Assembly: GCF_029227915.1 (NCBI RefSeq)
Contig: NC_079875.1
Coordinates: 11,965,001-12,029,000, forward strand
Length of the DNA stretch: 64,000 nucleotides
Origin: Hydractinia symbiolongicarpus
Taxonomy: Eukaryota; Cnidaria; Hydrozoa; Anthoathecata; Hydractiniidae
Direction of reading: 5' to 3'
How positions within the stretch are numbered: the stretch's first letter is position 1; each line of letters begins with the position of its first letter. Shown here piece by piece: positions 38,311 to 50,022 of this stretch. Position numbers and translations under genes: made by a program. The notes under the pieces are model-generated. The model was not told where the DNA came from, did no database searches, and was given only the letters and a program-made list of their open reading frames with translations.

Positions 38311-40520
38311 AGGGTAGATTTAAACCTCCAGAATTTTGTTATTTTTCTCTGGCTAGCTGTAGCTGTGTACATCTTCCGATTGGTAGGCCCAGATCCAGGG
38401 TTAGTCAGATGTGTGTAAATTTGACGAAAAATTTATGGTTCACAACCCCTTCAATATGGCCTTAGCGATGTTGACGTCATAATTGTGACGTCGCTGCAAT
38501 GTGGAATGAGAGAGTTGCAAGTCATGGCTAACAGATTTTGACTGATTCATTTTGACTAATCAGTCACTCAGTCAATCAAAAAGAAAATAGCTTTGGCTTG
38601 CAATTTTTTCCATCTTTTTTCAGGGGCAAGTGACGTCGAAATCGTAACGTAATTTTCACATTGTGTGTGTAGCCCAGTTCGCTTGGATCTTTTCCGTACT
38701 ATAAAGGCCACTGGAGACATGCTGGTGCGTGTTCTTGCTTATTTAAAGTATAATAATGGTGAATAAGAGCTGTTAGAGAGTGTTCATCCTCTTCCATTTT
38801 CATCACCTGAGGATTTTTATCCCTAGGTTGGTTCAGGCAGCATTGAAATTTAAGTGCAGATATATACATTCCAACTAAGGCGAGGTGTGGAGATAAAAGA
38901 ATTTTTGCTTCAAGGTGAAAAGCTTGTTTTTTACTCTCCGACACAGCATAACTTTCTGTTAAAAGTTTTAAGTACATTAGCTACAAAAGGATGAAGGGCA
39001 TACTCAGAACAGACTATTAAAATGGCCACAAAAAGATTAAATTACAGCTACTTGTCTTTTAATTGATTTTCCTTGAACAGATTTTCTTGTCATTGTGAAG
39101 GAATTTTTTCTTAATTAATAGTTGTGTTGTTGTCAAAAGCACAAAATTGGTATAACATAACATAAAAAAAGAACAACACCAGATTACGAATTTTGTTTAC
39201 ATGAATACCAACCTAAAGTTTTATTTTTTGTAATCCTTATCGAAAAAGTTTTAAACTGCAATTTTCTCTTTTAAATCTACATAAATAAGTATACTAATGC
39301 AATTTAGTCGAGCATAAATTTTTTAATATTTTTGGGAAGTTTATATATATATCGTTAGTATTATCAGAGAAGTAAAGAAGTTTTGCAGACACGTATGTAT
39401 CTTCAAGCAAGATTGAGTAATAAAATTACATTTGTAAAAAATATTATTGGCTTATTAATTACGTTTGAACGTGATTTACACTTCAGCATATGTTGTAGTT
39501 TATCTTCTGCCTTAATATGTTTTGGTGTAAATACACGGCTATGAAAATAACCATTTCATCGTAATAGTGGTATTTCAGTGTGAAAAGATAGTGGTATATA
39601 TAAAGAATACAACAACTGTCTATTGCTCAACTTTATTTTTTATCGTAATAAGTGCTCCCATGGATAAAGTTCATGGTATCAAAGTTTTGTTGTCATAGTT
39701 TCCAACAAAATTGGAAAGAAATTTTCAAGATCGTTGTAAGAATAGAATCAAGTGTTCTGCCTTGCAAAAAGGGCATATTAGCTTTCTAGCCATAGTCTCA
39801 TAAATATTATATATAGCTAGCGCGCTATATGCATAACTCTTGGAATTACATCACTAAGCCTTGTAGCTGGATAACTACTATTAATTTGCAGGGATGTGTA
39901 CCTATATTTAGCTCACCAAAGCTTTATCAAGAGTTAAGAACTAAATTTCTAGCCTCTCTCTGCAATACAAAAATTAAAGAATTCTAATTTTTAACATCAA
40001 TCACAAGTAATAGTTTCTTGTAACTAGTTAGCAAGATAGCCATGTGCATAGCTATAGTTTCTTTTAAAACAAACTATTCCAGTTTTCCGTCGCTATACTT
40101 CCTTTAATATCACTACTACAAGAATCACAAATATTTGTACTACCCTTTTTAAACAATCCATTTTATCGAAAAGGCAGTTAACCCACAACAATAAAACTTC
40201 AAAAGTTGTAAACTTATTTTTCCTTATTTGCGTGTATCCCAAATAAAATGTTCAACACTTGACCCATTTTTAAAATACGGCCTCGTTTTGATTTACGGCT
40301 AATGAATATGGAACATGGGGTATTCCCCCGATCTGAAACGGGATATACTTTTTAATTGTAACCACAAGCAGTTTGTAGCAAAAATGTTCCTTCGTTATAT
40401 ATAAGCTTGGTTATTAAAATTACGTACTGCTGACTTGCAACGGGTAATCCGTTGTAATAACCCTCTGTTAGAGGTTGCGGTGCACATATTGGTCTGCGTA
40501 AAAACAAATACATGATGTGT
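38311..40520. other. Intergenic, no gene seen
   Basis: AT-rich DNA. GACGTCA-containing sequence at 38470-38500 recalls the repeat at 13.7-14.1 kb. Nothing else is recognisable. Confidence 0.4.
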
Positions 40521-40880
40521 TCTACGATTCAAACATTCAACTTCCAAGCTGCAAATAACAAATTACATCAACTTCAATTTGGAAACATGAACAAGCTCCA
40601 ACAACTTTCAAGCTACAACAACAGTGAAATTGCAATGCAATTTCTAAACTTTGAGAATTCAACTTCAATTTGCCAACAAGCCACAACAACTTTCAAACTG
40701 CAACAACTTGAAGCTAGATAAATTCGATGTGCCAACAACATAGAACCTACGTAAATTCAATGTGGCAGCAGCGTAGAAGCTACATAAATTCGATGTGCCA
40801 ACAACTTAGAAGCTACATAAATCCGATGTGGCAGCAACTTAGAAGCTACATAAATTCGATGTGGCAGCAACTTTGAAGCT
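40520..40880. repeat. 33-bp minisatellite, left part
   Basis: Tandem units of the form GAAGCTACATAAATTCGATG + TGGCAGCAACTTA, degenerate at the outer end (from about 40520) and regular from 40720. The array breaks at 40880 where the IS3EU-like transposon is inserted and resumes at 44491. Confidence 0.85.
40875..40880. repeat. Target-site duplication GAAGCT, left copy
   Basis: Identical to 44491-44496. Caution: GAAGCT is also part of the 33-bp host repeat, so the duplication is expected from insertion but not independent of the array. Confidence 0.8.
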
Positions 40881-41417
40881 TATGGAACGCCAAGGCTGCC
40901 TTATTCGATGATTTCATTCGGTCATAAAACACTATTTGTCGCTAATTGTATTCGATTTTGTTAAAATTCATTCGATTTTGTAAAAATTCATTCGATTATG
41001 CGCTAAATTCATTCGATTATGCGCTAAGTTCATTCGATTATGCGCTGAATTCATTCGATTATGCGATGAATTCATTCGATTATGCGATGAATTCATTCGA
41101 TTATGCGATGAATTCATTCGATTATGCGCTGTTTGCATGTGATAAATTATTCGATGCGCTGAATTCATGCGCTAAATTATTCGATGCGCTGTTTGCATGC
41201 GCTAAATTATTCGATGCGCTGTTTGCATGCGCTAAATTATTCGATGCGCTGTTTGCATGCGCTAAATTATTCGATGCGCTGAATTCATGCGCTAAATTAT
41301 TCGATGCGCTGTTTGCATGCGATAAATTATTCGATGCGCTGAATTCATGCGCTAAATTATTCGATGCGCTGTTTGCATGCGATAAATTATTCGATAGTTT
41401 TGGCGCCTCAATCAAAA
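40881..41417 (+). repeat. Left terminal inverted repeat with internal tandem repeats
   Basis: An outer unique segment of about 85 bp is followed by about seven 21-bp units (core ATTCGATTATGCG) and nine 30-bp units (core AAATTATTCGATGCGCTG). TTCGAT recurs in every unit. Unit lengths divisible by three keep long frames open, but their NSFDYAL and [10 protein letters not shown] peptide repeats are most likely not genes. Confidence 0.9.
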
Positions 41418-41438
41418 CTCAAGGATTACAAAATTAAT

Positions 41439-42806
41439 ATGGCTGACGAAAGAACACGAGCTATATTAAAGAAACTTGGATTGAAACACCTTATTTTGAA
41501 GTTTAGTGAAGAAAATATAACCGCTGATTTGATACCAAAGCTTTCTCTAAAGCATTTCGAAAGCTTAGGTGTAACAGATAATGGAGTTATAATGAACTTG
41601 AGGGTAAAATTTTGCAGCTTTGGTGGAATTAAACCACAAAAGTTAAAGTGGGAAAATGGAGGAGCTCCAAAATTCCTAATACCTGAAGAAGTCCTACAAA
41701 ACCTACTCAATGACGGCTGTCTTATTTCGGAGATCAGCAATATCTTATGCGTTTCAGAAAGAACAATTTATAGAAGAATGGAAGAGTATGGGCTTAAAAA
41801 GCATAACTTTACAGAAATGTCTAATGAAGAGTGTGATTCAATTCTGAGCACTGTGACTCAAGAGTTTCCTAATTGTGGCGAAGTTATGTTACGAGAACTG
41901 TTAAGGGAACGTGGGATACGAATTCAAAGGCAAGTGCTAAGAGAAAGTTTGCAGAGAATTGATAAAGATGGTATTCAGTTTAGAAGCAAAAGGAGGCTGC
42001 ACCGTCGAATCTATAACGTGCAAGGGCCAAACCACTTGTGGCATATAGACACAAACCACAAATTGGTGCGCTGGTATTTTATAACTACTGGGATCGTTGA
42101 TGGGTTTAGCCGGTTACCTGTCGGTTTATTTTGCACCGATAACAATAAATCGGACACTATTCTTCAATGTTTTCAATTCGCAGTCGGCGAATATGGTCTT
42201 CCAAGCAGATTGAGGTGTGACAAAGGGAAGGAAAATGTTCTCGTAGCAGATTACATGCTAGAAAAGCGTGGAACTGACAGGCGAAGTGTGATAGCAGGTA
42301 AAAGTACACACAACCAAAGAGTGGAAAGACTTTGGAGAGACATTTTTAGTGGAGTGTTGTCTTATTTCTATAACCTGTTTTACTTTATGGAAGACAAAGG
42401 TATTTTAGATGCGACAAATGGATTGCATTTGTCTGCATTGCATTATATATATATGCCCCTAATTGTTGCTAAGCTTGAATGGTGGAGACAAGCATGGTCT
42501 ACTCACCGATTGAGAACAGTCAACTCTTCTCCCATCAGATTGTGGGTTTCTGGACAGATGACCAATCCTGTGGGTATTGCCCCTCATGAGGTTGATCAAC
42601 TTTATGGAGTAGAAGGCTATTTATCCACTGAAGAGGAAGAACCTGAGGAGAATGAGAGACCAATCTTTGTTTTTCATCAGCAGATAAGTCAAAATTGTTT
42701 TCAAGAGCTTTCAGAAACTATAACGGATGATTCTAAACATGAGAACAGTGGAATTAACAGCTATTTACGGGCTCTGGATATAATAAAAAAATATATCCAA
42801 GAATAA
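41439..42806 (+). CDS. IS3EU-like transposase (SAM, HTH and DDE integrase core)
   Basis: This 455-residue protein would cut and join the ends of its own transposon. The frame is open from 41364, but the first 25 residues would be translated terminal repeat, so ATG at 41439 (AATATGGCTG), just inside the repeat, is the better start. Residues 6-60 look like a SAM domain ([26 protein letters not shown]). Residues about 88-119 form a helix-turn-helix ([21 protein letters not shown]). The rve-type core has D204 ([10 protein letters not shown]), D261 ([10 protein letters not shown]) and E296 ([11 protein letters not shown]), giving a D,D-35-E spacing. [11 protein letters not shown] is typical of a multicopy integrase family in fish and cnidarians. 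No stop or frameshift. Confidence 0.85.
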   Translation: MADERTRAILKKLGLKHLILKFSEENITADLIPKLSLKHFESLGVTDNGVIMNLRVKFCSFGGIKPQKLKWENGGAPKFLIPEEVLQNLLNDGCLISEISNILCVSERTIYRRMEEYGLKKHNFTEMSNEECDSILSTVTQEFPNCGEVMLRELLRERGIRIQRQVLRESLQRIDKDGIQFRSKRRLHRRIYNVQGPNHLWHIDTNHKLVRWYFITTGIVDGFSRLPVGLFCTDNNKSDTILQCFQFAVGEYGLPSRLRCDKGKENVLVADYMLEKRGTDRRSVIAGKSTHNQRVERLWRDIFSGVLSYFYNLFYFMEDKGILDATNGLHLSALHYIYMPLIVAKLEWWRQAWSTHRLRTVNSSPIRLWVSGQMTNPVGIAPHEVDQLYGVEGYLSTEEEEPEENERPIFVFHQQISQNCFQELSETITDDSKHENSGINSYLRALDIIKKYIQE

Positions 42807-43953
42807 TAATCTGACATTGAAAGTTGTGAATTTTGGTGTATTTTGATTGATTTATTTTTTATGAGTAATTTTTTGGATACATTCTCACTTCGCTTAATGT
42901 GAACTGGAAAATTAACTCATCAAAATTAAGTTATGAACTGAGAACCAAGTTCAGAATTTGTTTTGTTTTGAGGGCTCAGAAAGTTGTCTATGTTACATAT
43001 ATATAATCCATGTAAATAGTATATATATATATTATTTTCTTCTTTACTTTTCTTCTTGTTGAAGAACTATATTAACTGGATTTGAATTGTTTTTTTGTTA
43101 TTAACATGGTGTATATATATAAGAGCCTTTATATATGTTGTAAGTTTTATGTTCAAACAAATTCTTCCTGTGGCACCCTGTATCTTAAAGTAATTTGATT
43201 GCATCTTAAATGATTGAAAAGTTCTTTTTAAAATGCATAAAGCTATATTTCTTTAACAAAAAATATTATTATTTAAATTACAGATTTCTATGGGGATACT
43301 ATCATATAATACTGTCTTTCTTCTTTAGCAACAACTAATAGTATACATGGCTTCTATCGAAAATATTCTTACTGACATAGGTTTATTAACTGCATTAATT
43401 AATTGCACTGGCCCCTTCGATAAAATTTGTTCCGGTGATGGAAGAAGGTCGATTTCTTCCGACAAGTAACACTTGCATTAATCAATTGCAATTACCAATG
43501 GAAAGTAATGCTATTTCCCTTCCAGACGAAAACGCTCTGTTCGGTTTATATGACTTAGCCTTTTCTAGTCGATTTTTTGGACAAATTTAAAAGTCGTCGA
43601 CAGTTTTATTATTTATGCCTATTAGGAACTTAACTCTTGTGATTAAATGCAAACATTTATGCTTTCTTTCGTTACCTTTTCACTGATTCAAAACTTATTT
43701 TATAATTGGTAGTTGTTTACTTGTAAACTTCGTTTTGTTTACGGTGTCCCTTTCCAAAGGGACACTTAATTTTTGTTTTATTCAGAGAGAATATTTTTTA
43801 TATTTTAGCTCTTATCGTTTGTATTCATTTTCTTATATTATAGGAGAATAAATGTTCCGTAGACTGACGCTTAATCGTAACACTATGGTAAAGTGTTCCC
43901 GCGAAATTGTTAATTTTCTAAGAAATTCAGAGGTTACCATTTTTTAATTTTAA
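42807..43953. other. Non-coding interior of the transposon
   Basis: Contains TA-rich runs and, at 43347-43469, a 40-codon ORF (MASIENILTDIG...) preceded by a pyrimidine tract and AG, which could be a short exon. No function recognised. Confidence 0.4.
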
Positions 43954-44490
43954 TTTTGATTGAGGCGCCAAAACTATCGAATAATTTATCGCATGCAAAC
44001 AGCGCATCGAATAATTTAGCGCATGAATTCAGCGCATCGAATAATTTATCGCATGCAAACAGCGCATCGAATAATTTAGCGCATGAATTCAGCGCATCGA
44101 ATAATTTAGCGCATGCGAACAGCGCATCGAATAATTTAGCGCATGCAAACAGCGCATCGAATAATTTAGCGCATGCAAACAGCGCATCGAATAATTTAGC
44201 GCATGAATTCAGCGCATCGAATAATTTATCACATGCAAACAGCGCATAATCGAATGAATTCATCGCATAATCGAATGAATTCATCGCATAATCGAATGAA
44301 TTCATCGCATAATCGAATGAATTCAGCGCATAATCGAATGAACTTAGCGCATAATCGAATGAATTTAGCGCATAATCGAATGAATTTTTACAAAATCGAA
44401 TGAATTTTAACAAAATCGAATACAATTAGCGACAAATAGTGTTTTATGACCGAATGAAATCATCGAATAAGGCAGCCTTGGCGTTCCATA
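43954..44490 (-). repeat. Right terminal inverted repeat
   Basis: Reverse complement of 40881-41417 along the full 537 bp; one difference noted near 44116 (GCATGCGAAC instead of GCATGCAAAC). Confidence 0.9.
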
Positions 44491-44496
44491 GAAGCT
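44491..44496. repeat. Target-site duplication GAAGCT, right copy
   Basis: Right-hand copy, directly abutting the terminal CGTTCCATA of the transposon. Confidence 0.8.
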
Positions 44497-44860
44497 ACAT
44501 AAATTCGATGTGGCAGCAACTTAGAAGCTACATAAATTCGATGTGGCAGCAACTTAGAAGCTACATAAATTCGATGTGGCAGCAACATAGAAGCTACATA
44601 AATTCGATGTGCCAGCAACTTAAAAGCTACATAAATTCGATGCGGCAACAACTTAGAAGCTACATAAATTCGATGTGACAGCAACTTAAAAGCTATATAA
44701 ATTCGATGTAGCAGCAACTTGGAATCCATATAAACTTCGAAGTGGTAGCAACTTGGTAGCCATATAAACTTCGAAGTGGTAGCAACCTAAAAGCTACATA
44801 AACATCGTTATGATAGCAACTTGAAAGCTTCAACAGCTGTGTGGTGGTAGCAAGAAATAA
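44491..44860. repeat. 33-bp minisatellite, right part
   Basis: About ten more units of the array interrupted at 40880, grading outward into degenerate copies (AACTTCGAAGTGGTAGCAAC variants). Confidence 0.85.
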
Positions 44861-45569
44861 AAATGAAGTGTAAATAATCTGTATATAATAATTAAGTTGT
44901 AAATAAATTTGTGGGAAAAGAAAAAAAAAGTTTTCCACAAAAAAGCGAATAGTACAGCCGCCGAATGGGGCCAATACAGAACAGAATATTTCGAAAACAC
45001 AATATATTTTAAATACACAGTACAAGAATATTCTAAAAATGCTTCAAACTTTTTCAAATACGAAAATACAAAAGTACAAATGTATTCTCAATATATTCTC
45101 TGCAAACTTATACACGGTACACAAATATTTTGAAAACGCTGAAACTTTCTGATGACACAAAATAAAAAGATTCTAGAAGCATCTTAGAAACGAAAGCAGA
45201 CGTGGAGAGTAGATAGAAAGTTTAAATGACAATTTTTGCTACAAGTGTGGAAATAAATAAAGATGCCACTAAAAGCCTGGAAGAGTCTAGAAACAAAGTT
45301 AGTTTTAAACCGAAAAACCAAAGCTCCCCTACTCCCATATGCAAATATTAAAAAGTGAAAGTTAAGAAGAAAGTGCATTAGGATACTGTTTATGTCACTG
45401 GTTTATTGAGAGAAAAACGATCGTAAAGTTATAGTACATGAAGGAAACTTTCCTTACAAGTGGACCTTGATTGCCCTGCTTCTCGTGTTCTGCAAGCTGC
45501 AATAAACAAGAATCGATATTTGTGTGCTTTAGATTCATATGTATTGACCCTGATCTAAATTTTTTTTTC

Positions 45570-46330
45570 CAGGGCTCCTGAATATGATGAAGAATTCATG
45601 GTGTTTTCCACTCCACCATTCAAAAAAGAATTATCTATATTCGAGAATCGATTTGTTTATCTGCGTTTCACATGTAATAAAGAATGCCGCGGATAAATAT
45701 ATGGATAGGCACAGCAGTTACGTATATTCAACACTATAAAAATCCATTTTCAAGTATACTATATATCTAGCTATAAATAAAATGTATTTTCTATTATAGG
45801 TTAAAGGAGGAACTACTGGAAACAGATAAGGAACCTTTAGTTAAATATAAATGATATTATTGCTCTGACCCTTAGTAATATCTCAAATCCAGTACCTATG
45901 GATAGTACTTCCAACTTGTTTGAGGAAGAAAAAATTTGTGGTAAAACACTGTTACAAATGCAAGTAAAGTTTGTCCTGAAAATACAGGAAAAGCTATGGT
46001 TTACTGTCTAGTCTGCAATATCAGATGTTCTGCAGATGACATTCAAGAACATGTACATGTACATGTTTGTCCTGAAACCCAATAAGTTATGACAATATTA
46101 CCCTTGCCAGTGAAGAAGGACTGTCATATTTAGATATCTTGGATATTGCGGGGAAAGTCTCTGACCAGAGTATTACAGATTGCATCCTCATTAACAACTA
46201 CTGCAGTTCCAACGAACAAGAGTTAACAGACTGAATGCTCTATGAGATTTTGCATTTAAAGATTACCATAAACATTTCACGAGAAAGTGGAATAAAGATA
46301 CAAAGGAGAACGGAATGGTTATCATAGGAT
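45570..46330 (+). pseudogene. Decayed coding remnant, possibly a zinc-finger/HECT-like transposon protein
   Basis: Broken frames include APEYDEEFMVFSTPPFKKEL (45575), a C..C...H...C-like stretch (MVYCLVCNIRCSADDIQEHV, about 46000-46060) and SEEGLSYLDILDIAGKVSDQ (about 46110-46170). The order recalls multicopy G2E3/HECT-like proteins of transposon origin in fish and cnidarians. I am unsure of the family. Confidence 0.3.
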
Positions 46331-49300
46331 TTTTTTATTATGTAAGTATTTGTTGTTGTCGCATGTAGTTTTTAACTTGATTGTTTTTACTTATAACAAA
46401 CTTCCATTTTCCAGCAGATTTGTTTGAGTAAAAAGGTTAGCTTTTGCTGGTTAGTAACAAAAAAAAAAAAAGGTAAAATTATTTTTTTAAACTCAGAGTT
46501 CTCCGGGATTTTTTGACTTCTTTATTAGGGCTTTATTGAACAGCAGAAGTGTGCTTAATTTATGCAAAAAGTGCATTTTAGTATGTTTAGATCAAATCAA
46601 AAATACATATTTCTTGGTAATGAAGAGAGTGAATACAACGTTATTCTTAATTGCAATGACCTGGCAAAAAATATATATCACTCTATTGGTGAAATATTCT
46701 GAGTATAACGGAGTATTGGAAATTACTTATTGGTTTGGATAAGAAGGACATTCCAAAAAAGACAAGGATAATCAATTTGAGGAAGTATATTACAAGGTGG
46801 TTTATTTATACTCAACAATTTTTAACTTCCTTTTAAGGGTATTTTCCACAGCTACAATATGTTGTACATAATTAATTGCACAAAATTGTATATTCTTGTA
46901 CAAGATATTGTGCAGATGTAACCACGATGTACAATATATTATGACTTCAAGGTCACAAGTATTTTTAAATCAAATCAGTTTGACTTGAAAAAACCAGTAG
47001 CAGGTTCCTAATGAATCAAATTCAAAAGAATTAAAAATGTCTTTTGTTTTCTGCGCGTTTAGGCATTATCGAAACAAAAAGTGTGAACTATTTATCATCT
47101 TCTTGCATATAATTGTACAGAATTGTAACACTAGCTATAAAATATTGTAGCAGTCGAAACCACCCTGATATACATTCTAATTTAAAGATCTAGTTCTATA
47201 ACCATTTAGATTGTCAATGCTACGGAGACTTCTAAACACGTTGAAATAGTTACCATTGTAAGGGATTTGAAATGCTAAGAAGTGATGGATGTCGTGTTGG
47301 ATGTAACGATTGAAGACAAGAAATGTGATGACGTATATAAAAATATTTCTTTACAAACGTGTAGAGTTTGACTTTTTTAGATTTTAGAAGTTACATTAAC
47401 TTTTATAAAGTTCGGATTAAAAATTTCGAACTATTAAATTTTTGAACACACATTTGTCTAAAGAAAAAACGGCTGAAATTGTTTGTAAATAAAATCAATA
47501 TGTGTTATAATAAATTAAATTTGCACATATCTGGACAACTAAAAATTTTAATTTAGTGGATGCAATAAAGTGCTCACTGGGACGTTTAAATGTTTGATGT
47601 AAATTTTTGAAGTTCTTCCAGTATTATATTTTATGTCTTTTCATCACAAGAAATTATTTTTTTCTCTGTGTTTATTGCGATTCTGTTGTGTTAGTTGCTA
47701 ACAGATTGTTTTGGCTTTTAGCCATCTCAAATAAATAAAAGATTCTTTTTTGTTGATTAAACTTTCTAAAATTTATTACGTTACTACTAGATTAGAATCG
47801 TTGTACATTTGTTGTCTTAGGTTTTATGTGTAATAGTACGTACATGAATACTATCCATGGTTATGAAAAGGAACAAGAAATAGCTTGCAATTCTAACGCA
47901 GTTTCCACGTGAAGATAAGTCGTTTTTTGATCGTGTAATAATTAGCCATAAAATGCGACGAAAGAATCTATCGATAACGCCATATAACAGGAATCCATAA
48001 AGCTTTGAATTTTTATAACCGCTAACAAAACCACAATAATTCAGTTCCAAAAAAATTGAAAGTGCTAAATTGTAGTTCAAACATTAATGCATTCAAGTAA
48101 TGAGTTAAAAGACAAACCTGGAGAGTAAAATTGTCTTTTTATTTTATACGATTATATAATTTCAACACCAATAGGATCAACTTCTGATACCATAACATCT
48201 TCGAAGTTTGTAGCACATCACTCTGTATCTAAGTAAAGATGTCGTCCCTGACAACTCACCAGAGATAATGCTTCTAATCAATGCATTGATGATAAAGTCA
48301 ACTCGTCGTTTTGCGTTATGCTTCTTAAACCTGCGTTTAATCATACAGACACTAATATCTAGACCGTGGCATTTTTCTTTAGAAATGTAACGATCGTTTT
48401 GTAGTAAAAGTCACGTCTAAAATAATACAATATTATGTTGAATTCTTTTTTGTTGTCGTTGATCGTTAAAGAATTGGATTGTTTTATCGACTTGCTTAGC
48501 TTTCCATCGCATTTGAAGTAAAACAGAGCTTTTCAGTTTTGTTGAATTCGACAAATATGACGAAATATGATATATGTATCCCTTGCTCCTACGAAACTAT
48601 ATAACTAATCTTTTTATGGTATAACCTTTTTCAATACTTGTTTTATTTTGAAATATTCATTCTGTATTCTTAAAATATTCTGTTCTGTATTAGAAATATT
48701 CTGATCTGTAGTTAAAGCTTACCTCCCACTTGAAACAAGTTGATTTCATACGAAAGAGCTTGCAAAGTTGTCTCCAAATTTTTTATTTTTTTGAAAAATC
48801 TTTATTTACTTCTCAAAATTTTTGAATTTAGAAGTTCCTTTAATTGTGCAAAATTCTGACATCATCCTGCCGATGCTGAAAAAAAATTGCTCTTATCAAT
48901 AATAATTACAATGATTACTATTCATTTCAACATGCTTCAAATATCAACCTAAATGGCTGAAAACATATATGCATCATTATATTTTGGAGACGTGACCTTA
49001 AGAAATGAATTCGGAATTAAAGAATGCAGAATTTATTTCCTGAAGGTGATATGACTTTATTGATGCTATGTACTAGTTTTTGCACGGTACAGAGCATATC
49101 CACATTACTTTTCTGCACTAAAATGTATTTTTAGTATTTTACAAAAAAAAAGGAATTTAGTACTGGAGATAGTGTATAGTAAATTAACTTTCAATTTTTC
49201 AGTATCAACTGTTATTTATTTCTATTTCCATTACAACAGTTAACTTATTTCTCTCTTTCCCCAGGGATAATGTCACACCACCCAAGAACGGGAGAGTTTA

Positions 49301-50022
49301 CATGACGATGATCAACACTTACGATATGGATGGTATATACTGAGATTTTTACTTGATAAACCAAATTTTGGTTTGATAAGAATGTTATAATAAGACCACG
49401 TCACTAGCCATGTGATACAGTAGCCAAAAGTGTGACATCATTTTCTTATTAACTGGCCACCAAAACCCGGATGTTTTTGATGTGATTAAATAATAACATT
49501 AACATTATCCTATAAATCCAGACCTTCAGGCCTTTAAGTATCAGAATATTCTTTTTTAAATTTTCTACGTTACTAATTTATTAGTTTCATTGCATTAATA
49601 TAAATTAAAACTACCTACATTTATATGTACAAGAAAGTTAAAAAGAAATACTAAATAATATAACAAAATATTAAATAAAAAAAATTAAAAATAAAATGTA
49701 AATTTTTGTTACACCTCCATTTGTTTTTCGCAGATCAAAGTTTTATCTAGTAAACTATTGGTGATTAGCTTATCATAAAGTCACGTAAAATACATAAGTC
49801 GTTTTAGTAAAATTGCTATGATACATACGCTAGAGAAAGTGTATGGAATTTTAGTTAATTTACTGCAATCTAGAGTCCACACGGTGGAACAGTGATCCCT
49901 ATTAAAAATTGCAACAAAATTTCTATAATCTGAATTACCCACAAAGCAGGTTTTAGGGTTTGAGATTTTAGCTGACTAAGGTTTTAATTGGTGCTTCTTT
50001 TTTAAAATTATTAACAACATTA
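46331..50022. other. Intergenic region downstream of the esterase-transporter gene
   Basis: No gene seen. For the - strand gene ending at 50023, the nearest AATAAA I found on that strand corresponds to 49577-49582, about 440 bp past the stop; the true poly(A) site is undetermined. Confidence 0.4.

Larger units (their letters stand above)
40881..44490 (+). mobile_element. Intact IS3EU-like DNA transposon, 3,610 bp
   Basis: The element starts TATGGAACGCCAAGG and ends with its reverse complement. GAAGCT flanks both sides (40875-40880 and 44491-44496), a 6-bp target duplication. The 537-bp terminal inverted repeats differ at one position that I found. It encodes one intact DDE transposase (41439-42806); the 1.15 kb after it has no second long ORF. 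Six-bp duplications and TAY...RTA ends match my recollection of the Repbase IS3EU superfamily. Near-identical arms and an unbroken ORF indicate recent, possibly ongoing, activity. Confidence 0.9.

Noticed and set aside
40966-41400. Regular short repeats that could suggest a CRISPR array
   Set aside because: Units are contiguous with no unique spacers, lie in the terminal inverted repeats of a transposon, and the genome is eukaryotic.
40946-41437. 163-codon ORF with NSFDYAL and [10 protein letters not shown] repeats, and its twin at 43934-44425
   Set aside because: They are the transposon terminal repeats read in frame; unit lengths divisible by three keep them open on several frames.
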